This document shows positions 1 to 7,048 of a stretch of 64,000 nucleotides of DNA, in pieces (position 1 is the stretch's first letter; each line of letters begins with the position of its first letter). The notes beneath the pieces were generated by a model that was not told where the DNA came from, did no database searches, and saw only the letters and a program-made list of their open reading frames with translations. The translations under genes were made by a program, and so were the position numbers. Source of the stretch: Clostridium sp. UBA1056 (GTDB lineage: Bacteria > Bacillota > Clostridia > Clostridiales > Clostridiaceae); contig DCDL01000024.1 of NCBI GenBank assembly GCA_002316385.1, positions 114,195 to 178,194 of the forward strand, written 5' to 3'.

Positions 1-10
1 GGTGAGGTAG

Positions 11-1603
11 ATGAAAAAGAATAATTCCTATTGGAGTGATAGAGCTAACTTAAGGATGGCATCTTATCATAAAGATAGTGATGAAACTATTAATAAAATT
101 AGCAATGCTTATGATAAAGCTATGAAAGATATAAATGAGGACATAAATAAAATATTCTTTAAGTTCCAGAGTGATAGTGGATTAAGTATAGCAGAGACTA
201 AAGAACTACTTAATAGTAAAATACCTACAAAGGAATTAGAAAGCATTAGAAGTAAAATTAATGGTATTGAAGATAAGGAATTAAAGAGGTCATTAATGGC
301 GCAGATTAATGCTAATGCCTATAAAGCTAGAATGACAAGATTAGAAGCATTAAAAGAGAGCATTTATATTAATACTAAGTTAGCAGCAGATGTAGAGATA
401 AATAAAAGTACTAAACTATATACAGATAATATAGAGAAAGCCTATTACACTAACCTATTTGACATTCAAAAAGGATTAGGGATAGGCTTTAATGTTGCTC
501 AAATGCCATTAGGAACTATACAAGAGATACTTAAGAATAATTGGAACAACAAACATTATAGTGAAAGAGTATGGGGCAATAGTGAAGTATTAGCACAAAA
601 GCTAGAAGAAGTAATAACTAGTGGCTTAATGAGTGGTAAAAGCTCCAGAAGAATGGCACAAGAGCTACAAGACATGACTGACTATGGTAAGTCTGCAGCG
701 GAAAGACTAGTAAGAACAGAGACAACTTATGTTACTAATATGGCTGAATTAGAAAGCTATAAAGAACTAGGTATTGATAAATATATATTTCTTGCTACCT
801 TGGATTTAAGAACTTCGCCAATGTGTAGAGAGTATGATGGTAAAATTATTGAAGTATTCAAAGGAATATCTGGAGTAAATTTACCTCCGTTGCATCCATA
901 TTGTAGAAGTACAACAAGGGCATACTTTAAGAATATGGAAAGGGAAAGACTACAAAGAAGAGCAAGAGATCCAGAGACAGGAAAGACTTATACAGTGCAT
1001 GGAGATATGAATTATCAAGAATGGTATGATAGGTTTGTAGTTGATAAGTATGGTAAAGATAAAACAGAAGTATTTGAGAAGATGATAAAGAATAAATCTT
1101 CTGATAGAAAACAATTCAATGAATTTAAAGAGGTTCTAGGAAAAGATTCTCCAAAGATATTGAAGGACTTCCAGGACTTGAAGTATAATGATATTAAGGA
1201 ATGGGAATTAATTAAGGATTATGTAAAATCAAGAGAAAGTAATATGATCTCTGTATTTAGCTCTTTTAGAGACTTCAAAAAATATAAAAATATTATTGAT
1301 GTAGAAATTATAGGTGTAACAACCTCAGATGGAATTAAAATAAAGTCACAAAGCAAGCATTTTGTAGAAAGAGTACTTGGAACATCTTACGATCCAGATA
1401 AGGAGAGACCAAGAGATGGTGTTGAAGTGGAAATTATAAAAGATACATTGATTAATCCATTAAAAGTAAAAGAAGAGCGCCACAAGAATAGTTTTAAGTA
1501 TATTGGAGAAAAAGTTACAATTACTGTTAATCCAGACACTGGGAACTTGATTCAATGTAATCCAACAGATAGTGATTTAGTAAGGAGATTGAAAAATGTA
1601 TAG
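11..1603 (+). CDS. MuF/SPP1 gp7-like phage head protein with C-terminal toxin-like domain
   Basis: 530-residue minor head (head morphogenesis) protein. Residues about 190-310 match the SPP1 gp7/MuF core: an arginine-rich helix with VRTETTYVTN (234-243), then MCREYDGK (271-278) and LPPLHPYCRS (291-300). The remaining 220 residues are not needed for a head protein. Residues about 435-530 form a compact module with SKHFVERV (448-455) and a last beta-rich segment containing VNPDTGNLIQC, the style of the BECR-type RNase toxins (barnase, EndoU, colicin E5/D, RelE) found at the C-terminus of phage MuF proteins. The MuF assignment is firm; the toxin assignment is by pattern only. GGTGAGG precedes the ATG. 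The next gene overlaps the stop by 8 bases, as expected for an immunity gene. Confidence 0.88.
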   Translation: MKKNNSYWSDRANLRMASYHKDSDETINKISNAYDKAMKDINEDINKIFFKFQSDSGLSIAETKELLNSKIPTKELESIRSKINGIEDKELKRSLMAQINANAYKARMTRLEALKESIYINTKLAADVEINKSTKLYTDNIEKAYYTNLFDIQKGLGIGFNVAQMPLGTIQEILKNNWNNKHYSERVWGNSEVLAQKLEEVITSGLMSGKSSRRMAQELQDMTDYGKSAAERLVRTETTYVTNMAELESYKELGIDKYIFLATLDLRTSPMCREYDGKIIEVFKGISGVNLPPLHPYCRSTTRAYFKNMERERLQRRARDPETGKTYTVHGDMNYQEWYDRFVVDKYGKDKTEVFEKMIKNKSSDRKQFNEFKEVLGKDSPKILKDFQDLKYNDIKEWELIKDYVKSRESNMISVFSSFRDFKKYKNIIDVEIIGVTTSDGIKIKSQSKHFVERVLGTSYDPDKERPRDGVEVEIIKDTLINPLKVKEERHKNSFKYIGEKVTITVNPDTGNLIQCNPTDSDLVRRLKNV

Positions 1604-1862
1604 AATTAGGTTTAAACAAGAATTATATAGCTATATGATAAATATTCTAACTGACGAATTAAAAAATAAAATAGAAAATATTGAATATAAAGATGATGTT
1701 GTTTATTTAAATATAGATGTTGATACAAAGCTGGATATAATGGAATATGTAGAGGATAAGCAATTAGAAATTGGATTTGTTAATGAAGATTACCTAAATG
1801 AAGACGGTAAGAAGCTCCAAATGATATATGATATAATATACAATCAGACTAATAGCCAGTAA
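1596..1862 (+). CDS. Small acidic protein, candidate immunity to the MuF toxin domain
   Basis: 88 residues, acidic, rich in Ile, Glu and Asp, with no signal peptide or membrane segment. I do not recognise a family. It starts inside the last codons of the MuF gene (8-base overlap) with AGGAG upstream, so the two are translationally coupled. In temperate Firmicute phages, MuF proteins with variable nuclease tails are commonly followed directly by a small acidic cognate immunity gene; size, charge and overlap all fit, but the function is inferred from position alone. A terminator-like hairpin begins at its stop codon. Confidence 0.7.
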   Translation: MYRIRFKQELYSYMINILTDELKNKIENIEYKDDVVYLNIDVDTKLDIMEYVEDKQLEIGFVNEDYLNEDGKKLQMIYDIIYNQTNSQ

Positions 1863-1900
1863 AAGCACTTACTTAAGGTTTAAAGGTAGGTGCTTTTATA
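1861..1900 (+). terminator. Terminator-like hairpin after the MuF/immunity pair
   Basis: AAAAGCAC (1861-1868) pairs with GTGCTTTT (1890-1897). The stem continues inward to about 14 pairs with two G-U pairs. A T-run is part of the 3' arm, followed by ATA. Much the same hairpin recurs at 2392-2415 and 16361-16383. Confidence 0.65.
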
Positions 1901-1953
1901 ATCCCTGTTTTTAGTATATTATTATATTAGTAGTAATATATGGAGGGGTACAA

Positions 1954-2376
1954 ATGGGATTATTTGATTCTGCAGAAGAAAGAGCAAGAAAGAAAAAACT
2001 TAAAGAAGAAGAGAAGGAACGAAAAAGAAAAGAATATGAAAGAATAATGGCTTCAAATCCAGAAGTAACTATAAAAGTTAATACTAAAACAAATACAAAG
2101 ACTAGTGCACAGAAAGAGTTGGAGTATAAGAGAATAATGGTCTCAAATCCGACAGTTAGTACAGTAACACAATCAAGTACTATTGATAATACAGTTCGTT
2201 GTCCTAAGTGTGGAAGTACATCTCTTTCAGCTGATAAGAAAGGATTTAGCTTAGCTAAAGGAGCGGCAGGAGTATTTCTTGCAGGACCATATGGAGCAGT
2301 TGCAGCAGGGCATGGAAAAAATAAAGTTCTTGTAACCTGCTTAAATTGTGGAAAGCAATGGAAGCCAGGTAAATAA
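1954..2376 (+). CDS. Zinc-ribbon cargo protein
   Basis: 140 residues. The first 50 are highly charged and probably helical (runs of K, E and R). The segment ERIMASNPEVT recurs as KRIMVSNPTVS about 45 residues later, an internal repeat. The C-terminus is a zinc ribbon: CPKCGS, a glycine/alanine-rich insert (KGAAGVFLAGPYGAVAAGHG), then CLNCGKQW. From memory this arrangement occurs in many small Firmicute and phage proteins of unknown role. The start is fixed by GGAGGGG seven bases upstream. Terminator-like hairpins flank the gene on both sides, so it reads as an inserted cargo (moron) gene rather than a structural one. Confidence 0.75.
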   Translation: MGLFDSAEERARKKKLKEEEKERKRKEYERIMASNPEVTIKVNTKTNTKTSAQKELEYKRIMVSNPTVSTVTQSSTIDNTVRCPKCGSTSLSADKKGFSLAKGAAGVFLAGPYGAVAAGHGKNKVLVTCLNCGKQWKPGK

Positions 2377-2391
2377 AATATAAAAGTTATT

Positions 2392-2420
2392 AAGCACTTA
2401 CTTATGTGGGTGCTTTTATT
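2392..2420 (+). terminator. Terminator-like hairpin between cargo genes
   Basis: AAGCAC (2392-2397) pairs with GTGCTT (2410-2415). Further G-U and A-U pairs close a TTAT loop, and TTATTATG follows. It is very similar to the hairpin at 1861-1900. Confidence 0.55.
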
Positions 2421-2449
2421 ATGTTTAAAATTAAGGAGGAATATTAAAA

Positions 2450-2836
2450 ATGAGAGAATTAAATACAATTCAAAAGAAAGAAAAATTAAACAAAGTATTT
2501 GCAGTTGATGAGGTTGGTCCAGGAGGTGCTAATCATAGATATATAGTATGTAAACACGAAGAAACTTCATGGTGTAATGGAAATAACTCAGAAGGAGTAT
2601 ATGAAGATATTCAATTTCAGTGTGGACCAAGAAAAGAAGAAAACAGTAAACATGGTCTAATTGATAGTGATTTACTGGAAATAGTAAGAGATAGGCTAAA
2701 GGCTTTTCAAGCTGGACCATTTGCAAGCGAATATAATGAGCATGCATTAAAGCATATAGAAGAAGCATTATATTGTATGAATGCTAGAGTTGAAGATAGG
2801 ATAAAAAGAAATGTTCTAGGAAGGAATGAAAAGTAA
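2450..2836 (+). CDS. tad1: Tad1-like anti-Thoeris/anti-CBASS signal sponge
   Basis: 128 residues, about the size of characterised Tad1. The C-terminal half has the Acb2/Tad1 helical-hairpin pattern: [13 protein letters not shown] (81-93), [12 protein letters not shown] (96-107), then [11 protein letters not shown] (110-120). Ligand-contact residues that I recall for the Clostridium botulinum prophage Tad1 (R57, F82, N92, R109, R113) all have the same residue exactly four positions later here (R61, F86, N96, R113, R117). Such proteins sequester gcADPR signals of Thoeris and, in some members, CBASS cyclic nucleotides, protecting the phage. The reference residue numbers are from memory. AGGAGG precedes the ATG. 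The gene lies between two hairpins inside the head operon, so it would be made late unless it has its own promoter. Confidence 0.8.
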   Translation: MRELNTIQKKEKLNKVFAVDEVGPGGANHRYIVCKHEETSWCNGNNSEGVYEDIQFQCGPRKEENSKHGLIDSDLLEIVRDRLKAFQAGPFASEYNEHALKHIEEALYCMNARVEDRIKRNVLGRNEK

Positions 2837-2868
2837 TTAAGCCTTGGGAAACTAAGGCTTTTTATTAT
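2837..2868 (+). terminator. Terminator-like hairpin after tad1
   Basis: AAGCCTT (2839-2845) pairs with AAGGCTT (2854-2860), loop GGGAAACT, followed by TTTATTATGC. The tail TTTATTATG is shared with the hairpins at 2392 and 2974. Confidence 0.6.
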
Positions 2869-2887
2869 GCTTAAATGAGGTGATAAA

Positions 2888-2962
2888 ATGAAAATTTGTC
2901 CTGTTTGTGGAACAACATTTAATGGACCACGTTGCCCTAGATGTGGTTACTGTCCTACATGA
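2888..2962 (+). CDS. 24-residue zinc-knuckle microprotein
   Basis: A tiny frame of 24 codons from ATG to TGA. It contains CPVC and CPRC pairs (four cysteines with CxxC spacing) plus a later Cys, so it could bind a single zinc. GAGGTG lies 6 bases before the ATG, a good ribosome site. It sits alone between two terminator-like hairpins (2839-2860 and 2974-2990), like its larger neighbours. The product is unknown; it could also be the remnant of a longer zinc-ribbon gene. Confidence 0.55.
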   Translation: MKICPVCGTTFNGPRCPRCGYCPT

Positions 2963-2973
2963 AGTGATTAATT

Positions 2974-2999
2974 AAGGCTAGTATAGCCTTTTTATTATG
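2974..2999 (+). terminator. Terminator-like hairpin after the microprotein
   Basis: AAGGCTA (2974-2980) pairs with TAGCCTT (2984-2990), loop GTA, followed by TTTATTATGC. Fourth hairpin in 1.1 kb. Confidence 0.6.
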
Positions 3000-3081
3000 C
3001 CCTTAGCAAGGCTTTAAAAGGCTAGAATAAAATATTTGAACGATATGGGGCAATAGCAATGTATCGGGCAAGGAGGATAAT

Positions 3082-3738
3082 ATGAATAAAAAACTATTAA
3101 TAAACTTAGGTCTATGTGGTAGAGGAGTTATGTTTATGGCACCGGATGCAGGTGGCTCTACTGGAAATGGTGATACTGGAACAGATACTATTGGTACAGA
3201 GGGAACCGAAGCAAGTGGAGATGAACAAAATGGGACAAAGAGTTTTGATGATGTCTTAAAAGATAAGTCTTATCAAAGCGAATTTGATAAGAGAATATCT
3301 AAAGCTCTGGAAACTGCAAAGTCTAAGTGGGAAGCAGACTATAACAGTAAGCTAGAAACTGCTAAAACAGAGGCAGAGAAGTTAGCTAAGATGAATGCTG
3401 ATGAAAAGGCAAAGTATGCAGAGGAAAAAAGAATTGCAGAACTAGTAAAGAGAGAAAAAGACATAACCACTAGAGAATTAAAGACTCAAGCCTATGAAAC
3501 TCTAGCAGAGAAAGGTATCTTAGGAGACACTGCTAAGGAAATTACAGAGGTACTTAATTACAATGATGCAGAAACTTGCAGTAAGTCTATAGATGCAATA
3601 GTAAAAGCAATAAACTCTGGAATAGAAAGAGGAGTAAATGAAAAGTTAAGAGGAGGGTTACCTCCTAAAAGTGGACAAGGAAATAATAATCAATCAACAT
3701 TTGGATTTAATTTTACAGGTGTAAGAGGGAAAAAATAA
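3082..3738 (+). CDS. Phage capsid scaffolding protein (DUF4355-like)
   Basis: 218 residues. The N-terminus is Gly/Ser/Thr-rich and disordered (about 20-55). A long charged coiled coil (about 60-150, rich in K, E and A) follows, then a basic glycine/asparagine C-terminal tail. This is the standard build of an internal scaffold that guides capsid assembly and leaves before DNA packaging. The position directly upstream of the major capsid gene agrees. AAGGAGG lies upstream of the ATG. Confidence 0.85.
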   Translation: MNKKLLINLGLCGRGVMFMAPDAGGSTGNGDTGTDTIGTEGTEASGDEQNGTKSFDDVLKDKSYQSEFDKRISKALETAKSKWEADYNSKLETAKTEAEKLAKMNADEKAKYAEEKRIAELVKREKDITTRELKTQAYETLAEKGILGDTAKEITEVLNYNDAETCSKSIDAIVKAINSGIERGVNEKLRGGLPPKSGQGNNNQSTFGFNFTGVRGKK

Positions 3739-3761
3739 TAAAAAGAAAGAAGGAATGTTAA

Positions 3762-4640
3762 ATGGCAGCATTAAATTATGCAGAACAATATTCAAAGGAA
3801 CTAGCTCAGGCTTACCCATATGTGCTTTATAGTGGAGCACTATGGAATACTGAAAATTCTACTAAGTATAGAGTGGTAGATGCAAAGACTATACAAATTC
3901 CATCTATTAGCGTAGGTGGCAGAACTAATGGTAATAGAGATACCATAGGAGGATTTTCAAGAAACTTTGATAATGCATGGGAAACTAAAACATTAAAAAA
4001 CCATAGACAATGGAGTACGTTAGCACACCCTAAGGATATTAATGATACTAACCAGGTAGTGTCTATAGCAAATATTACAAAAGTAATGAATGAAGAAGAG
4101 AAGTTTCCAGAAATGGATTGTTATATTTTTTCCACTATTTATCAATTAAGAAATGCACAAAAGGCTATAACTCCACTTTCAGCTGACTTAACAGTTAATG
4201 ATGTACTAGATAAGTTTGATGAAATGATGGATGAAATGGATGAGGCTAGGGTTCCTGCAGCTGGAAGGATTTTATATTGTGATACTTTTACTAAGACATT
4301 AATAACTAAAGCTATTGCTATAGTAAGAGGCAATGGAGATAAGAAGTTAGTAAGAGACGTAGAAAGATTAGAAGAAGTTACTATTACTTCTGTTCCAACT
4401 AACCTATTAAAAACTAAATATACATTTGCAACAGGATATTCACCAGCAGTAGGTGCATTAGATATTAAGATGTTACTAGTACATCCATCATCAATATTAC
4501 CTATAGTATCATATGAATTTGCACAGTTAGAATCACCAAGCGCTATGTCTCAAGGTAAGTATGTGTATTTTGAGGAGTCTTTTGAGGATGTATTTATTTT
4601 AAATAAAAGAGTAGATGCAATACAAATAGTTGTTAAGTAG
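3762..4640 (+). CDS. Major capsid protein
   Basis: 292 residues. Start AALNYAEQYSKELAQAYPYVLYSGALW, then a segment with GGRTNGNRDTIGGFSRNFDNAWE and HPKDINDTNQ, and a C-terminal half with KRVDAIQIVVK. This matches major capsid proteins of clostridial and other Firmicute siphoviruses (HK97 fold expected). It lies between the scaffold and head-tail connector genes. A small hairpin follows at 4639-4660. Confidence 0.88.
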   Translation: MAALNYAEQYSKELAQAYPYVLYSGALWNTENSTKYRVVDAKTIQIPSISVGGRTNGNRDTIGGFSRNFDNAWETKTLKNHRQWSTLAHPKDINDTNQVVSIANITKVMNEEEKFPEMDCYIFSTIYQLRNAQKAITPLSADLTVNDVLDKFDEMMDEMDEARVPAAGRILYCDTFTKTLITKAIAIVRGNGDKKLVRDVERLEEVTITSVPTNLLKTKYTFATGYSPAVGALDIKMLLVHPSSILPIVSYEFAQLESPSAMSQGKYVYFEESFEDVFILNKRVDAIQIVVK

Positions 4641-4666
4641 AGGAAGGGATACCATCCTCTATATTG
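4639..4666 (+). terminator. Short hairpin after the major capsid gene
   Basis: AGAGGA (4639-4644) pairs with TCCTCT (4655-4660) across a 10-base loop, overlapping the capsid stop codon. The following ATATTGTG is not a clear T-run, so it may instead be a partial terminator or stabiliser setting capsid expression above the downstream genes. Confidence 0.4.
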
Positions 4667-4683
4667 TGAATTGAGGTGCTAGT

Positions 4684-4980
4684 ATGACACAGCTAGAAAA
4701 AATAAAAATAAGAATACCTGATGCAAATGATGATTTACTCAATCAACTTCTTGAAGATAGTGAAGCTGATATATTGGACTACACTAATAGAAATGTACTA
4801 TTGCCTAAAATGAAAGGATTACAAAGAGAATTAGCCATTGTTTACTATAATCGTATGGGGAGTGAAGGAGAAGCTTCCAGAAGCGAGGGTGGTATATCTG
4901 TTAGCTATGAAATGCCTGAAGGAATTAAGAATAGGCTTAAAGCTTTTAGAAGGCTTAAGGCGGTGGGTATCTGCAAATGA
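4684..4980 (+). CDS. Phage head-tail connector protein
   Basis: 98 residues. Helical start (LEKIKIRIPDANDDLLNQLLEDSEADILDYTNR) and later MGSEGEASRSEGGISVSYEMPEGIK. This is the gp6/gp15-like adaptor pattern of Gram-positive siphoviruses: two helices packing on the portal followed by a basic C-terminus. It is first of four tightly packed completion genes, and its stop overlaps the next ATG by 4 bases. Confidence 0.8.
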   Translation: MTQLEKIKIRIPDANDDLLNQLLEDSEADILDYTNRNVLLPKMKGLQRELAIVYYNRMGSEGEASRSEGGISVSYEMPEGIKNRLKAFRRLKAVGICK

Positions 4981-5291
4981 AAATAAAAAATAAAAAGATT
5001 TATTATCTTAAAAGGAAAACGCTTATAGAAGACGGTGAAGGTGGTAAGTATCCAGGATACTCTAATCCAATAGAAATAAAGGCCAATATAAGCCCTGCAT
5101 CTGGAAGATTACAAGCTGAAATTTATGGACAGAGGCTGAATTACATCTTAAATATGCTATATGATGGACCACAAACTATAAATGAAGATGATGGAATTTG
5201 CGTCTATGTTTCTAAGGATATGGAGCCAGACTATAAGGTTATATCTATTAAAAGGTATAGCCACTTGTTTATTGAATTGGAGAAGATATAG
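4977..5291 (+). CDS. Phage head closure / head-tail adaptor protein
   Basis: 104 residues, mostly beta in character. A segment KANISPASGRLQAEIYG is typical of the gp16-like head-closure family that plugs the connector. It overlaps the previous gene by ATGA, and the next gene starts 2 bases after its stop. The assignment rests on motif style plus position two after the capsid gene. Confidence 0.75.
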   Translation: MKIKNKKIYYLKRKTLIEDGEGGKYPGYSNPIEIKANISPASGRLQAEIYGQRLNYILNMLYDGPQTINEDDGICVYVSKDMEPDYKVISIKRYSHLFIELEKI

Positions 5292-5293
5292 AA

Positions 5294-5770
5294 ATGGGCG
5301 GGAGTATTGAAGGATTAGATAGCCTTCTTAAAAAGTTATCCAAACTAGGTGGGAATGTAGAAGAAACATTATATAAGAGCATAGATAGGCAATCCAAATT
5401 AGTGCAGGGTGATGCAAAAGACTTATGTGATGTTGATACTGGAGATTTAAGAAATAGCATCAAAACAGAAACAAAAATTAAGGGAGATAAGATAGTAGGT
5501 AGTATATTTACTAATTCAGACCATGGGCCATATGTTGAATTTGGAACTGGCAAAAAAGGAGAAGCTTCTGGTGGAGATAAGTATCCTGGCCCAATATCTT
5601 ATAAACAAGATAAATGGTTAGTTAATATTCCGGATGTGGGTCCAAGATGGATTGAGGGACAACCAGCGCAACCGTTTATGTATCCAGCCTTAAAGAATAA
5701 TGAAGAAAGAATACTAGAAAATATAAAAAAAGATATAAAAAAAGAGATAAGGGAGTTAGCTAGAAGATGA
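5294..5770 (+). CDS. HK97 gp10-like tail completion protein
   Basis: 158 residues, with the HK97 gp10 signature: helical start (GLDSLLKKLSKLGGNVEETL), CDVDTGDLRNSIKTE, then GPYVEFGTGKKGE, and C-terminal QPFMYPALKNNEERI. Proteins of this family join the tail to the connector. It ends by overlapping the next gene (ATGA). Confidence 0.88.
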   Translation: MGGSIEGLDSLLKKLSKLGGNVEETLYKSIDRQSKLVQGDAKDLCDVDTGDLRNSIKTETKIKGDKIVGSIFTNSDHGPYVEFGTGKKGEASGGDKYPGPISYKQDKWLVNIPDVGPRWIEGQPAQPFMYPALKNNEERILENIKKDIKKEIRELARR

Positions 5771-6129
5771 TTAATGTAAAGGATCAAGTGTATTCAGCTA
5801 TCAAAGATATATCCTCTAATGTAAGTGATAGCTATCCAGCGGATTGGGCAACGTTCCCCGCTATTCAATATACAGAGGAAGATAATAAAGTAGCTGAATG
5901 GGTAGATGGGGAAGAGTCAAAGTCATATCTGAGATATAGGGTTGATATCTGGCACAATAGAAGCACATCAAGTTCAGCACTAGAGGTAGATAGAAAATTA
6001 TCAAAGCTAGGACTACAGCGTACATTTTGCCAAGATGTTGCAGATACCAGCGGGTTAAAACATAAGGTAATGAGATATGAGGGGGTAATAGATACCTCAA
6101 CAGAGTTTGTTTATAACAATCAAGTTTAA
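5767..6129 (+). CDS. Tail terminator-like minor structural protein
   Basis: 120 residues. The pattern INVKDQVYSAIKDI, FPAIQYTEED, YRVDIWHNRSTSS and a final MRYEGVIDTSTEFVYN resembles the tail-terminator family that caps the tail tube beneath the connector. It precedes the tail-tube gene, the usual order. It is coupled by 4-base overlap to the gp10-like gene. Confidence 0.78.
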   Translation: MINVKDQVYSAIKDISSNVSDSYPADWATFPAIQYTEEDNKVAEWVDGEESKSYLRYRVDIWHNRSTSSSALEVDRKLSKLGLQRTFCQDVADTSGLKHKVMRYEGVIDTSTEFVYNNQV

Positions 6130-6149
6130 ATAAGAAAGGATGATAATTA

Positions 6150-6566
6150 ATGTTAGCAAATGGAATTACATTAAGTTATAAAACTACAGGAAACACATAT
6201 ATAAAATTAGCTGGATTAAAGGAAGTACCAGAAATGGGAAATGATCCAGAGAAGGTAGAAAATACAACTTTAGAGGATACAACAAAGCAATATGAATATG
6301 GGATAGGAGATTATGGGGACTTAGCATATAAGTTTAAGTATGTTAACAATGCAGCAGATAGTCCATACAGGGTATTGAGAGCATTGGCAGATAATAAAAC
6401 AGTTGTAGATTTTGAACAAGCTTATCCAGATGGTACAAAGTTTGTATTTAAGGCTCAATGTTCTGTTAAGCTTGGCGGTGGTGGAGTTAATAGTGCAATG
6501 GACTTTACATTATCTCTAGCATTACAAAGTGGAATTGCAGTAACAGATCCAACAGTAACACCATAA
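6150..6566 (+). CDS. Major tail tube protein
   Basis: 138 residues. Start GITLSYKTTGNTYIKLAGLKEVPEMGNDPEKVENTTL and end LGGGGVNSAMDFTLSLALQSGIAVTDP are typical of the phage tail tube family of Firmicute siphoviruses. It forms the hexameric rings of the non-contractile tail. GAAAGGATG lies before the ATG. A terminator-like hairpin directly follows, which would help make this the abundant product of the segment. Confidence 0.87.
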   Translation: MLANGITLSYKTTGNTYIKLAGLKEVPEMGNDPEKVENTTLEDTTKQYEYGIGDYGDLAYKFKYVNNAADSPYRVLRALADNKTVVDFEQAYPDGTKFVFKAQCSVKLGGGGVNSAMDFTLSLALQSGIAVTDPTVTP

Positions 6567-6572
6567 TTCAGG

Positions 6573-6606
6573 GGGCATACTTAAGTGTATGTCCTTTATT
6601 ATTTTA
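6573..6606 (+). terminator. Terminator-like hairpin after the tail tube gene
   Basis: GGGCATAC (6573-6580) pairs with GTATGTCC (6587-6594) with one G-U pair and loop TTAAGT, followed by TTTATTATTTT. A real but probably partial terminator, since essential tail genes lie downstream. Confidence 0.55.
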
Positions 6607-6627
6607 AGAAAGTAAGGAGAGATTTAC

Positions 6628-7020
6628 ATGGCATTATATAAAATATTAACAGTAGGTGAAAAGGAATATAAATTAAAATTAACAACTAGTTCAACTATAC
6701 TTATAGAGGATAAACTGGGTGGAAATATATTAGACCCAATAATGGAAATGAGTGCAACAGCACCAGTAGATGGCAAAGGTAATATTAACATGAAGAAGAT
6801 GAATAAAATGCCTTTACCATCATTAAAATATCTTGTAACAGTTCTTTGGGGTTCGCTTCAAAAATATCAACATGGTATGACATTTGATAAGGTTTGTGAC
6901 CTAGTAGATGAGTATATTGAAAATGGAAAGTCACAAATGGATTTATTTAGTGAAGTAATGGAGCTATTAACTGAGGGTGGAGTATTAGGAAATCCAGAAG
7001 AAAAAGAAAATTTAAAGTAG
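6628..7020 (+). CDS. Tail assembly chaperone, zero-frame product (gpG-like)
   Basis: 130 residues. Begins ALYKILTVGEKEYKLKLTTSSTILIEDKLG, characteristic of the tail assembly chaperone N-terminal domain. It coats the tape measure protein during tail polymerisation. The frame ends in GAA-AAT-TTA-AAG-TAG, which holds the slippery heptamer of a -1 frameshift (7008-7014). Most ribosomes stop at 7018-7020 to give this protein; a minority shift into the frame ending at 7457. Confidence 0.85.
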   Translation: MALYKILTVGEKEYKLKLTTSSTILIEDKLGGNILDPIMEMSATAPVDGKGNINMKKMNKMPLPSLKYLVTVLWGSLQKYQHGMTFDKVCDLVDEYIENGKSQMDLFSEVMELLTEGGVLGNPEEKENLK

Positions 7021-7048
7021 GGGAAGATGGTGAGAATACCACTTCCCC
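7008..7048 (+). promoter_or_regulatory. Programmed -1 ribosomal frameshift signal
   Basis: In-phase heptamer A_AAT_TTA at 7008-7014 fits the X_XXY_YYZ rule. A 5-base spacer (7015-7019) leads to a stable hairpin: GGGGAAG (7020-7026) with CTTCCCC (7042-7048), and TGGT (7028-7031) with ACCA (7038-7041), one bulged A and loop GAGAAT. The stop codon of the zero frame lies at the hairpin's foot. Slip site, spacing and stem are all in the order required, between exactly the two chaperone frames where tailed phages use frameshifting. Confidence 0.88.

Noticed and set aside
1911..2468. Long reverse-strand reading frame over the zinc-ribbon gene
   Set aside because: It runs opposite to a gene with a good ribosome site and zinc motifs, has no ribosome site of its own, and its composition is that of the complement of the real frame.
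3001..3081. Further hairpins before the scaffold gene (CCTT/AAGG and CGATA/TATCG)
   Set aside because: The stems are only four or five pairs long with no T-run, so they are not distinguishable from chance.
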